A stretch of DNA of 64,000 nucleotides, from contig CAVRMF010000002.1 of assembly GCA_963721905.1 (NCBI GenBank), positions 1 through 64,000 on the forward strand, written 5' to 3'. Numbering within the stretch: position 1 is the stretch's first letter; each line of letters begins with the position of its first letter. Shown in pieces: positions 16,879-27,410 of the stretch. Origin of the DNA: Roseiarcus sp963721905. Its GTDB lineage: Bacteria; Pseudomonadota; Alphaproteobacteria; Rhizobiales; Beijerinckiaceae. A model generated the notes under the pieces. That model was not told the DNA's origin, did no database searches, and saw only the letters and a list, made by a program, of their open reading frames with translations. The position numbers and the translations under genes are program-made.

Positions 16879-19800
16879 ACAATCAATTCTCGGAAATCTT
16901 CATCCGACGACCGGTGGCGACGACGCTGCTGACGATCGGGGTCGTCTTTGGAGGCCTGCTCGGCTATTCGCAATTGCCGGTGTCGCCGCTGCCCCAGGTC
17001 GATTTTCCGATCGTCTCCGTTCAGGCCAACATGCCGGGCGCGAGCCCAGACACCATGGCGACCGCTGTCGCTTCGCCGCTAGAACGCCATCTCGGCCAGA
17101 TCGCCGACGTCAACGAGATGACCTCGCAGAGCACCCAGGGCTCGACACGAATCACCCTGCAGTTTGGCCTCAATCGCGATATCGATGGCGCGGCCCGGGA
17201 CGTTCAGGCGGCAATCGTCGCTGCGCGGGTCGATTTGCCGACGAGCCTGCGACAAAATCCGACCTACCATAAGGTCAACCCTGCAGACGCGCCGATCATG
17301 GTCCTCGCGATGACGTCATCGACCCACACTGCCGGCCAGCTCTATGACATCGCTTCCAACATCCTTCAGCAGCGGCTGTCGCAGCTTTCGGGCATCGGCG
17401 AAGTCGACGTCTCGGGCTCCGCGCTGCCCGCGGTGCGGGTCGAAATCAACCCGACTGCGATCTTTCATTACGGCATCGGGCTCGAAGACATCCGCGCGGC
17501 TCTCGCCTCGGCCAACGCCAACAGTCCCAAGGGCGCGATCGAGGACGACAACGCGCATTACCAGATCTACGCCAACGACCAGGCGTCGAAAGCGGCGCAG
17601 TACCGGGATCTCGTGATCGCCTATCGCAACGGCGCCGCGGTCAAGCTCTCCGATGTCGCCGAAGTGGTCGAACTCGGTCGAGGATCTGCGCAACGCCGGC
17701 CTCTTCAACGGCAAGCCGGGCGTCGCAGTGGTCCTGTCGCGCCAGCCCGGCGCGAACATCATCACCGCGGTCGACAACGTGCGCGCCGAATTGCCTCGGC
17801 TCATCGCCGCTCTCCCGGGCGACGTCAATCTGACGATTGCAGTCGACCGCTCGAAGACCATTCGGCAGTCCCTGGCCGACACCGAGAAGACGCTGATCAT
17901 CGCCGTCGTCCTGGTGATCCTGGTCGTCTTCGCCTTCTTGCGAAGCGTGCGCGCGGCGGCGATCCCGAGCGTCGCTGTGCCGACCTCGATTATCGGCTCG
18001 TTCGGTGTGATGTATCTGCTCGGCTTCAGCCTCGACAATCTATCGCTAATGGCGCTGACGATTTCCACCGGATTCGTGGTCGACGACGCGATCGTCGTCC
18101 TCGAGAATATTTCGCGCTATCTCGAGCAGGGAATGCCGCGCGTCGAGGCCGCGATCCGCGGAGCGAACGAGGTCGGCTTCACGGTGCTGTCGATCAGCCT
18201 GTCGCTGATCGCGGTGTTCGCGCCGCTGGTGTTCTTTGGCGGAATCGTCGGGCGCCTTTTCAATGAATTCGCGCTGACGCTGTCGGTGGCGGTGATGATT
18301 TCGCTCATCGTTTCACTGACGACGACGCCGATGATGTGTGCGCTGATCTTGCCGAGGGAGAGGGTCACACCGCGCGGACGTCTCTATCGCGCGACCGAGC
18401 ATGTCTTCGACGCGATGCTCAACTTCTATAGAACGACGTTGCGCATCGCGTTGAGGCATCCCGGCGCCGTGTTCCTCTCACTCCTGGCGACTATCGGGCT
18501 CAACTACTACATGTTCCGCTACCAGATGACCTACGGGCTCTTCCCGGTTCAGGATACGGGGCTCATTATCGGCTCGATCCAGGCCGACCAGAGCATCTCG
18601 TTCCAGTCGATGCAGAAGAAGCTCTTGCAGCTGCAGACCATCGTCCAGGATGATCCAGCGGTCGAAACCGTCGTCGGATTCACAGGAGGGCGGCAGACCA
18701 ACTCCGGCTTCGTCTATATCTCCCTCAAGCCCTTTTCGGAGCGCAGGGTCACCGCCGACGACGTCGTGACGCGGCTCCGCGGGAAGCTTGCCGAGGTGGC
18801 GGGCGCCCGTCTGTACATGGTTGCGGTCTCGGATTTGAGGACCGGCGGGCGGCAGAGCAACGCGACCTACCAATATACGCTGCTCTCCGACGACACGTCC
18901 GAGCTCTACACATGGGCGCCGAAACTGACTGCGGCTTTGATGAACAGCGACATCATCAAAGACGTTAACTCCGACCAGCAGCAGGGCGGCCTCGAGACCG
19001 ACGTCACGATCGACCGCGACACGGCGATGCGACTGGGGCTGACCCTCAACGCCATCGACAACACGCTCTACGACGCCTTCGGGCAGCGTCAGGTCTCGAC
19101 CATCTACAGCGCGCAGAACCAGTATCACGTGGTCATGGAGGTCGCCCCCCGCTACTGGCAGGATCCGCGCACGCTGGACGAGATCTATGTCTCCACCTCC
19201 GGCGCCAATCCGACCGGAACTCAGCAGACGGGCCTCCCGGCCGGTGATTATACGTCGTCGACCGGCGCTGCGAGCACGGCGGCGACGATCGCAGCGGATT
19301 CGGCGCGCAATCTCGCCACCAATGCGCTTGCGGCGAGCGGGCATTCCACCGCTTCCTCTGGCGCCGCCGTGTCGACATCGCTCGAGACGATGGTCCCGCT
19401 CTCCGCCTTCGCCCAATTCGCCTCCGGGCACACGCCGCTCAGCGTCAACCATCAAGGAGTGTTCGCGGCCTCGACGATTTCGTTCAACCTCGCCTCCGGC
19501 CGCGCGCTCAGCGAAGCAAAAACAGAGATCGAGAACGCGATGGAGCGGATCGGCATGCCCTCGACCGTGCGCGGCGCCTTCGCCGGCACGGCTGCGACCT
19601 ATCAGCAGTCGCAGTCGAACATGCCTTTGCTGTTTGGCGCGGCGCTTGTGACGATCTACATCGTGCTTGGGATTCTGTACGAGAGTCTCGTCCACCCGAT
19701 CACGATCCTCTCGACGCTGTTCTCGGCCAGCGTCGGGGCGGCGCTCGCACTGTGGTGGTTCGACACCCAATTCACCATCATCGCCGCAATCGGCGTCTTG

Positions 19801-20175
19801 CTCCTGATCGGCATTGTGAAGAAAAACGCGATCATGATGGTCGACTTCGCCCTGGACGCGGAGCGGCAGCACGGCCTCGGCACGCGCGAGGCGATCGAGC
19901 GGGCTTGCCTATTGCGCTTCCGGCCCATCATGATGACGACCTTCGCCGCGCTCTTCGGCGCGCTGCCGCTCGCCTTCGGAACCGGCGAGGGCTCCGAATT
20001 GCGGCATCCTCTGGGGATCACCATCGTCGGCGGCTTGATCGTCAGTCAGGTTCTGACGCTGTATACAACTCCGGTTGTTTTCATCTATCTCAATTCATTC
20101 GGAAAGTGGCTGGGGCGGCTTTGGAACCGGCATTACCTGCGCGTCAATCCGACCCCGCTCGCGCGAGCGCACTAG
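16875..20175 (+). pseudogene. RND efflux pump, MdtC-like, with one frameshift
   Basis: The first 265 codons (IRRPVATTLLTIGVVFGGLL onward) are in frame 3 and the remaining roughly 835 in frame 1. The break is at 17671-17673, where the frames join as DVAEVV / SVEDLRNAGLFNGKP with one extra base (GTCGAACTCGGTC). All RND signatures are present on either side: TGFVVDDAIVVLENISRYL, the periplasmic loops, GIVKKNAIMMVDFALDAER. A serine/alanine-rich insert near 19,190-19,380 (TGAASTAATIAADSARN) is longer than usual. If the extra base is a sequencing error, the gene is intact and about 1,099 residues long. If real, the pump is lost while its partner remains. Confidence 0.85.
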
Positions 20176-21608
20176 CGCTCGGCTGGCGGGCGTCGGGCGC
20201 CGCGCTCGTCATTGCGGGCACGCTTTCGGGCTGCGCGCCGGTCGGGGCTGATTTCCTGCGGCCTGCCGCGATCGTCTCGCCGCAGTTCAAGGAGATCGCC
20301 GGCTGGAAGATCGCGACGCCGCGAGAAAGCGAGCCGAAAGGCGAGTGGTGGAGCGTCTTCCGCGATCCGGAGCTAAGCCGGCTCGAAAGCGCCGTCGCGA
20401 TTTCCAATCAGACGGTCAAAGCGGACGAGGCGAACTATCGTGAGGCGCTTGCGCTCATCAACGAGGCGCGCGCAGGGCTCTATCCGACGATCAACGGCAG
20501 TGCTTCGGCTGTCCGCAGTTCGCCGAACACCACGACTCTCACCGCGGAAGCGACGGGCCAATGGATGCTCGACGTCTGGGGGCAAGTCAGGCGCGAGATC
20601 GAGGCGCAGCAGGCGGGCGCGGAGACAAGCGCCGCCAATCTCGCCAACGCCCTGCTCTCCGAGCAGTCGGCGCTGGCGCTCGCCTACGTGCAGGTGCGGG
20701 AGGCCGACGCGCTCGAAGATCTGTTGACGAAGACGGTCGTGGAGTACAAGCACTCGCTCACGATCACCCAGAACCAGTATAACGCCGGAACGGCCGCAAA
20801 GTCCGACGTCATCACCGCGCAGGCGCAGGTGCTCAACGCCCAGGCGCAGCTCATCGCCGCGGGCGTTACACGCGCCCAGAGCGAGCATGCGGTCGCCGTG
20901 CTGATGGGCCGCCCGCCGGCCGGGCTTTCAATTCCCCACGGCGCCTTGGCGACCAGCATTCCCTCCATCCCGGTGCGTCTGCCGTCTTCCCTGCTCGAGC
21001 GGAGGCCGGACGTCGCTGCGGCGGAGGAGACGATGCGCCAAGCCAACGCCCAGATCGGCGTCGAGTTCGCCGGCTATTTCCCCAACGTCTCGCTTTCCGG
21101 ACTGTTCGGCTATTCGGGCAATCCGTTCGCGGCGCAGTTTGGCGTCTCGAATCCCGTCTGGTCGTTCGGCGCTTCGCTCGCGCAGCCTTTGTTCAACGGC
21201 GGCCTCACCGGCGCGCAGGTCGAGGCGGCGCGCCAAACCTATCAGTCGGACGTGGCGACCTATCGCCAGACGGTGCTGACGGCGATCCAGCAGGTCGAGG
21301 ACAATCTGGTTGGAATCCGCATCCTGGCGCGCGAGGCCAAGGTCCAGGTGGAGAATGTGCGCATTTCGCGGCAGGCGACCCAGATTGCACTCAACGAATA
21401 TCAGGCCGGAACTCAGGCCTTCACTACAGTCGTCACCGCTGAGGAGCAGCAGCTTACGGTGGAAGAGTCGCTGCTGGCGACACAGGCGCAGATCCAGACC
21501 GACGCGGTCAACCTTATCGTCGCGCTCGGCGGCGGCTGGAGCCAGTCGAAGCTGCCCGACGCGGCGGCGGATTCCGCGCTGCCGCCCGCCCCGCAGCCCA
21601 CGTTATAA
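20106..21608 (+). CDS. Outer-membrane efflux lipoprotein (NodT/TolC family)
   Basis: About 500 residues. The lipobox TLSGC follows a hydrophobic signal (ASGAALVIAGTLSGC), so the protein is lipidated. It contains two OEP repeats (for example LYPTINGSASAV then YFPNVSLSGLFGY), each ending in long Ala/Gln-rich helices, and the family motifs RRPDVAAAEETMRQANAQIG and SLAQPLFNGG. It forms the trimeric outer-membrane channel for the two RND pumps. The start lies inside the end of the preceding pump gene; GTG 20106 or TTG 20121 are the candidates and I cannot decide between them. It overlaps the convergent KAP gene by six bases at its end. Confidence 0.88.
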   Translation: MAGAALEPALPARQSDPARASALALGWRASGAALVIAGTLSGCAPVGADFLRPAAIVSPQFKEIAGWKIATPRESEPKGEWWSVFRDPELSRLESAVAISNQTVKADEANYREALALINEARAGLYPTINGSASAVRSSPNTTTLTAEATGQWMLDVWGQVRREIEAQQAGAETSAANLANALLSEQSALALAYVQVREADALEDLLTKTVVEYKHSLTITQNQYNAGTAAKSDVITAQAQVLNAQAQLIAAGVTRAQSEHAVAVLMGRPPAGLSIPHGALATSIPSIPVRLPSSLLERRPDVAAAEETMRQANAQIGVEFAGYFPNVSLSGLFGYSGNPFAAQFGVSNPVWSFGASLAQPLFNGGLTGAQVEAARQTYQSDVATYRQTVLTAIQQVEDNLVGIRILAREAKVQVENVRISRQATQIALNEYQAGTQAFTTVVTAEEQQLTVEESLLATQAQIQTDAVNLIVALGGGWSQSKLPDAAADSALPPAPQPTL

Positions 21609-23597
21609 GGATAGGGCGTACCGTCGCGCCACTTCCGCAGCGGCGCGCGCGTCCGCGGTGGAAATTGCGCCGTTGTTCGCCGCGCGCGCACTTTTCACGG
21701 CGTTGACGAGCGAGTCCGGGCCTTCGACCTCGCCGATTTCGCCCGACCCAGCGAGGCGGCTCCGCATCACGGTTTGGACGTCGTCGTCGGCGAAGGCGAT
21801 GGCCTGCATCAGCGCGATCACTGGGCGCGACCCTTTCGAGCAACGTGCTAGCCGGTAGGCATTGAGAAACCGTTTGGCGTCGCGCGGCGAATGCGCCGCG
21901 AGCGGCGCGAGCGCAGTTAAGAGCGCCGTTTCTGAGCTCGATAGGGGCTCGACGAACGTCGTCGCGATCTTTGCGTCGACCGGCGTCGGCGCCGCCTGTC
22001 CGTCGCTGGACAGCAGCCGCGCAACGAGCCGCTCGCCGTCGAGGCCGATGCGGCCCGGCAGGTTGACGACGACCTGCAGCCATTTGTCAAAGCGACGGCG
22101 GGCCTCACTCGGGCCGCCGAGCGAGTGGACGAGCCTGGCTGGATCGAGGGCCAGGATTCCGATCGAGCCGGCTCCGATGACGCCGTGCGCCGCGTCAATC
22201 AAGCTGATCGCGGCGTCTGCCGTAAGCGCGCCTAGATTGTCGATGACGAAAACCAGCCGATCCGGCGCGTCGGCTCCCCGTCCGATGCGCTCGCCGAGCG
22301 CTGCGAGAAATGCCCGCGCGGCCGCTGCCGGGCCCTGGTTTGCGTCGAGGAAGTCGGGGCCCGGCGCGCGGGCCTGCGCCTTGCCGCCGGCTCGGCGAGC
22401 CGCCGCCTCGGCCACCTTGGCGGCGACTTCGGCGTCAGCGGACAGCGCAGCGACGCGCTGGTTGAGCCGCCCCAATCGCGTCTCCAGATCGCGTCGCCGC
22501 TCGCGCAGATCATGATTGAGGAGCCGCGTGCCGCGAAGCACGAGACTCGAGAAGCTAACCGCACGGAAAAGGTTCAGCGCGAGCAACAAAGCGCCGAGGA
22601 TCCATAACGCAGCGGCGAACCTTCCGAACCAGTCGCCATGGATGGATATCCAGTCGGCCACGGACTCGAGCTGTGGAGCGAGGCCGCGGATCGCCGTCAC
22701 GGTCGTCCCCCTCTGCAGCATGTTGATGACGAAGCCGAGGACGAAGGCGACGATCGCCCAGCTGAGAAGGCGCCGTTGGCCGCGATAGGCCCAGACCGAA
22801 CGCAACGCCACTCCCGCGCGACCGCCAGCCCCCATGCTGGTCATATCGCGAACCAGATCACGATAGCTGACGCCGGCGTCTGAACCAGCGAGGTCGAAAC
22901 GCCGGAGCCTGGAGTCGATCGCTCCCCGCCGCGCACGGGCGAAAACGTCCACGCGAGAGCCGGGCGTTTCGTAGAGCAGCGCGTCGGCGAGGCGGGCGCC
23001 GCGCGCCTCGCCCTCGTCGCGCTTTATGCGCTCGGCCTCGAGCTTGCGCACGATTTCGTCATGGCGGTCCGAGGCGGCTTTCGCCGCTCGCAAGGGATCA
23101 CCGCCGGCATGCGCCAATTCGTCGAGCAACGCGGAGTAATCGACGCCGCTCGGTTCGCGGTCGAGCGCGGCATAGGCGGCGCTCGCAATTGCGACCGGCG
23201 CGTCGGCGCCGTCGGCCGCATCGATCCGCACGACAACCACTCGCCGAAGCGCGCCGGCCGACCCGCCTAACGTCTCGATCGCCTGGGCCAGGCAATTCAG
23301 GGCAAAGGTCTTGCCCGCGCCTCCGGGACCCACGACCGCAGCCAAGAACGGCGTCTGAACTTGCGGCGTCACGCAAAGCTGCGCCAGCGGCTGAACGACA
23401 TGCGCGGTTTCGAGCACGTCGGCGCCGTCGGCGGAATCGGAGAGGAATATCGGCGCGGGGGATGTTGACGCCAAAGGCGCGGCTTCAGCGAGCGGCGCCG
23501 GGCGCGAGGTCGGTTCAGGAGGCGGCGCGGCTTGGAGCTTTTCCTTCAGGCCTCCGCCGAGCAGACGAATTCTTGTTCTCTCGCTGATCTCGGACAA
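21603..23597 (-). CDS. KAP-family P-loop NTPase, membrane-associated
   Basis: 664 residues. Residues 90-97 are the Walker A (GPGGAGKT), preceded by an unstructured proline/alanine N-terminus. As in other KAP NTPases, two membrane helices lie between Walker A and Walker B: LLSWAIVAFVLGFVINMLQ and FAAALWILGALLLALNLF. A charged coiled-coil segment follows (RERRRDLETRLGRLNQRVAA), then Walker B (RLVFVIDNLGALTAD) and a C-terminal region with AAHSPRDAKRFLNAYRLAR. KAP proteins are ATPases facing the cytoplasm, and some have been linked to phage defence or membrane organisation. This one stands alone, convergent with the efflux operon and divergent from a calpain-like protease. No closer function is inferable. 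Confidence 0.85.
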   Translation of the reverse strand: MSEISERTRIRLLGGGLKEKLQAAPPPEPTSRPAPLAEAAPLASTSPAPIFLSDSADGADVLETAHVVQPLAQLCVTPQVQTPFLAAVVGPGGAGKTFALNCLAQAIETLGGSAGALRRVVVVRIDAADGADAPVAIASAAYAALDREPSGVDYSALLDELAHAGGDPLRAAKAASDRHDEIVRKLEAERIKRDEGEARGARLADALLYETPGSRVDVFARARRGAIDSRLRRFDLAGSDAGVSYRDLVRDMTSMGAGGRAGVALRSVWAYRGQRRLLSWAIVAFVLGFVINMLQRGTTVTAIRGLAPQLESVADWISIHGDWFGRFAAALWILGALLLALNLFRAVSFSSLVLRGTRLLNHDLRERRRDLETRLGRLNQRVAALSADAEVAAKVAEAAARRAGGKAQARAPGPDFLDANQGPAAAARAFLAALGERIGRGADAPDRLVFVIDNLGALTADAAISLIDAAHGVIGAGSIGILALDPARLVHSLGGPSEARRRFDKWLQVVVNLPGRIGLDGERLVARLLSSDGQAAPTPVDAKIATTFVEPLSSSETALLTALAPLAAHSPRDAKRFLNAYRLARCSKGSRPVIALMQAIAFADDDVQTVMRSRLAGSGEIGEVEGPDSLVNAVKSARAANNGAISTADARAAAEVARRYALSL

Positions 23598-23906
23598 TCA
23601 ATTCTCCTCAACGCCATTGCGCTTTGAGCCAACTGGCCCAACGCGTTTTTCCTTGGAATCGCGGCACAGTTACCATCGCCAAGTCGCCCGCAAGTCAAGC
23701 GCTTCGGGCAGGCTCGACGCCCCAGCGAGCCTCTACGACGCCTCGCCGCGGTCCGAAAAACCGCGCAATCCTCAAATTTTACGAAAACCGCTCACGGACC
23801 TTCAAACGATATTCTTTCATATGCCCGTCCAGCGGCGGGACGCTAGCCGTCCACCGTGAGCCCTAGGGCTTCGACGCGCGATGTCAGGCGCGTTCCGGTG
23901 AACCGC
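23598..23906. other. Divergent intergenic region, KAP NTPase / calpain-like protease
   Basis: About 310 bases between two divergent starts. Short open frames here look like noise. An A+T-rich patch (AAATTTTACGAAAACC near 23,775; CGATATTCTTTCATATG near 23,807) could hold promoters, but I see no strong consensus pair. Confidence 0.4.
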
Positions 23907-25127
23907 ATGTCGTCATTCCTCGCATATGAAGCGACGCATCACATGGGCAGTCTTTCCACGCCGCCGCAGGCGGCGAAACTGGCGAATTCGGGCATCGAGG
24001 CCGATGTCGCAAAGGATCTGCAGAGCGGGTCGCTCAGTTACTCGGCTGACCTGTCCATTCTCGAAGACGCCGCCGTAGGCGGGATGACGGCGTCCAAATT
24101 CAGCACGCTCCAGACTTTTGCCTCGGAGCTCAACACGACGGGCGGCATCAGCGTGTCGCCTTACGTGCAGCAAATCACGGACGACGTGATCTTCGGCAAT
24201 TCGGCGAACGCCACCTGGAACGGCGGCGCAGCGACTGCGACCCTGCTTGGCAACCTCACCGCGACGTCGACGCAGCCCCAGGCCGACGACCTGATCGGCG
24301 AGTGGTTCCTCGGCACCAACCTTCCGAGCCTGAATCTCGCGCCGGTCGGCCAGGAGAACCTCAATCCGACGTACAAGGCCTCGACGCTGCCGCTCTATGG
24401 CCCGAGTGGGGGGCCGACATATCAGGACGTCAACCAGGGCTATCTCGGCGATTGTTATTTCCTCTCATCGCTGGGCGAGGTCGCGCTCAAGGACCCTTCG
24501 GCGATCGAGGACATGATTTCGGGCAACGGAAACGGGACCTTCAGCGTCCGTTTCTTCGTCAATGGCCAACCGGACTATGTGACGGTCAATTCTCAGCTGC
24601 CGGTGATGGGGGGCTATGAATGGGCGAACGGCTCCCAGCTCGAATTCGCCAACGGCAGGACCGACGACTGGGTGGCGCTTGTCGAGAAGGCCTATGCTCA
24701 GCTCAACGCGCAGACGAACGCGCCCCACGGCATGGAGCTCAACAGCGCGTCGGATTCCTACGCCGGCATCACGGCAGGCAACGGCTCCGCCCTGACCCTC
24801 GTGACCGACCAGCCCGAGACCGGCACAAGCCTGTACGCGAACGAGTCCGCGAGCGCGCTGGGTTCGATCCTGACGAGCCTCGCCTCGAGCTTCAGCGCGG
24901 GCGAAGAGGTTCTCATGTCGACGCCCTGGAATTCGGGCGGCAATCTCGTCGCCGACCACATGTACATGGTCACTGGCGTCAACGCCGCAACCGGCGCGCT
25001 CACGATCCACAATCCCTGGAACACCGCTTACAGCGGCTCGCTTTCGATGAGCTTCACCGAAACCATCCAGCAGCTCGCCGCCAACAATTGCACTCTTTGG
25101 GTCACGAGCGGCCGTCCCGTCGCCTGA
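23907..25127 (+). CDS. Calpain-like cysteine protease (peptidase family C2)
   Basis: 406 residues from ATG 23907 (GTG 23898 and GTG 23856 are alternatives). After a 170-residue Ala/Ser/Thr-rich N-terminal region comes a C2 catalytic domain. It contains Cys183 in QGYLGDCYFLSSLGEVA, His351 in ADHMYMVTGVNA and Asn369 in IHNPWNTAYSG, the complete triad with the Asn-Pro-Trp of calpains. DDWVALVEKAYAQLN is also typical. No EF-hand, no classical signal peptide and no RTX repeats are visible, so it may act inside the cell or be exported by a type I system through an unrecognised C-terminal signal. It is divergent from the KAP NTPase. The domain identification is firm; target and regulation are unknown. 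Confidence 0.88.
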   Translation: MSSFLAYEATHHMGSLSTPPQAAKLANSGIEADVAKDLQSGSLSYSADLSILEDAAVGGMTASKFSTLQTFASELNTTGGISVSPYVQQITDDVIFGNSANATWNGGAATATLLGNLTATSTQPQADDLIGEWFLGTNLPSLNLAPVGQENLNPTYKASTLPLYGPSGGPTYQDVNQGYLGDCYFLSSLGEVALKDPSAIEDMISGNGNGTFSVRFFVNGQPDYVTVNSQLPVMGGYEWANGSQLEFANGRTDDWVALVEKAYAQLNAQTNAPHGMELNSASDSYAGITAGNGSALTLVTDQPETGTSLYANESASALGSILTSLASSFSAGEEVLMSTPWNSGGNLVADHMYMVTGVNAATGALTIHNPWNTAYSGSLSMSFTETIQQLAANNCTLWVTSGRPVA

Positions 25128-25170
25128 CCTTTCAACGAAGCGCGCACCGCGACCCCCGCGGGGCGCCATT

Positions 25171-25204
25171 GGGCCGCGCCTTGCGCCCCTTCGGGGCGCG
25201 GCCC
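25171..25204 (+). terminator. Strong GC hairpin after the calpain-like gene
   Basis: GCGCCCC (25183-25189) pairs with GGGGCGC (25193-25199) around TTC, with outer GGGCC and GGCCC pairing. It sits about 45 bases after the stop codon. There is no T tract, so it may slow the polymerase or protect the transcript end rather than terminate efficiently. Confidence 0.4.
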
Positions 25205-25276
25205 AGCCAATCGGGTGGAGAGGGTCCGGCGAATCCGTGGTAAGGCCAGGCGTCCCTGCTCCATGGAGGTCGTCCG

Positions 25277-26663
<1,387 letters not shown>

Positions 26664-26806
26664 GGACGGGCCGCCATTCCCGCTCGCCAAACGTTGGATT
26701 CCAATGATTTGCGGCGCCATTCCGGGCCGAACTATGGTTCAGCAGATTTTTGTTTTCCGACCGGTCCGAGTCGCAGGGTGGCGTTTCTTGCAGTTTGCTG
26801 GCCGCA

Positions 26807-26822
26807 GTGTTACATGTAACAC
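26807..26822. promoter_or_regulatory. 16-bp perfect palindrome, probable operator of the mazE/mazF pair
   Basis: GTGTTACATGTAACAC is a perfect dyad ending 25 bases before the antitoxin ATG. Toxin-antitoxin operons are normally repressed by the antitoxin or the complex bound to such a site, which here would overlap the promoter. Confidence 0.65.
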
Positions 26823-26847
26823 GTTTTCAAGCGGAAGGGCATGACCC

Positions 26848-27072
26848 ATGGCGTCTTCTGGTGCGGCCCGAGTTCGCAAGCGACGAGCCGCCCTTCGCGA
26901 GGCGGGCCTGCGACCGGTGCAGATCTGGGTTCCCGACACGAGGCGTCCGGGTTTCGCAGAGGAATGCCGGCGCCAGTCGCTGCTCGCCGCCGCGTCCGAC
27001 CTTGCCGATGAAGACTTGGCGGCGTTCCTCGATGCGGCTCTCGGCGACGTCGAAGGCTGGACCGGTTCGTGA
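26848..27072 (+). CDS. Antitoxin of the MazE-like DUF3018 family
   Basis: 74 residues. The short basic start (RVRKRRAALREAGLRPVQIW) and VPDTRRPGFAEECRRQSLLA are the family signature; an acidic C-terminal helix (DLADEDLAAFLDAALGDVEG) is the expected toxin-wrapping part. It precedes the toxin start by one base and lies just behind a 16-bp palindrome. It should bind DNA at that site and neutralise the MazF-like toxin. The start at 26848 is preferred over the out-of-frame ATG at 26841. Confidence 0.85.
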   Translation: MASSGAARVRKRRAALREAGLRPVQIWVPDTRRPGFAEECRRQSLLAAASDLADEDLAAFLDAALGDVEGWTGS

Positions 27073-27073
27073 C

Positions 27074-27400
27074 ATGAGACGCGGCGATCTGGTGACGGTC
27101 GCGGTTCAGGGCGATTTCGGCAAGCCGCGCCCGGCTCTGATCGTTCAGGCCGACGCATTCGCCGAAAATGCGACGGTGACCGTTCTTCTGGTCTCGAGCG
27201 CGCTCGTCGATGCGCCGCTCTTGCGACTCACGGTTCAGCCGGACGCGGCGAACGGCCTGCGCCGGCCGTCGCAGGTGATGATCGACAAGGCGATGACGAT
27301 CATGCGGACGAAGCTCGGCGAGGCCATCGGCAGGCTGGACGGCGACGCGATGATCGAAGTCGAACGGCGCATTGCGGTCTTTCTCGGCATCGCGAAATAG
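27074..27400 (+). CDS. MazF/PemK-type endoribonuclease toxin
   Basis: 108 residues from ATG 27074, one base after the antitoxin stop. MRRGDLVTVAVQGDFGKPRP is the family's opening strand with the conserved Gly-Lys-Pro-Arg-Pro loop. VTVLLVSSALVDAPLLRLTV and RRPSQVMIDKAMTIMRTKLG complete the SH3-like barrel. Such toxins cut mRNA at short sequences when released from the antitoxin. The gene is intact, so the pair is probably functional. It lies between a peptidase gene and the sugar-uptake locus with no mobile element attached. Confidence 0.88.
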   Translation: MRRGDLVTVAVQGDFGKPRPALIVQADAFAENATVTVLLVSSALVDAPLLRLTVQPDAANGLRRPSQVMIDKAMTIMRTKLGEAIGRLDGDAMIEVERRIAVFLGIAK

Positions 27401-27410
27401 CGGTCCCACC

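Noticed and set aside
23617..23866. Two 80-codon frames upstream of the calpain-like gene
   Set aside because: They overlap in different frames, lack a ribosome site and cover the divergent promoter region.
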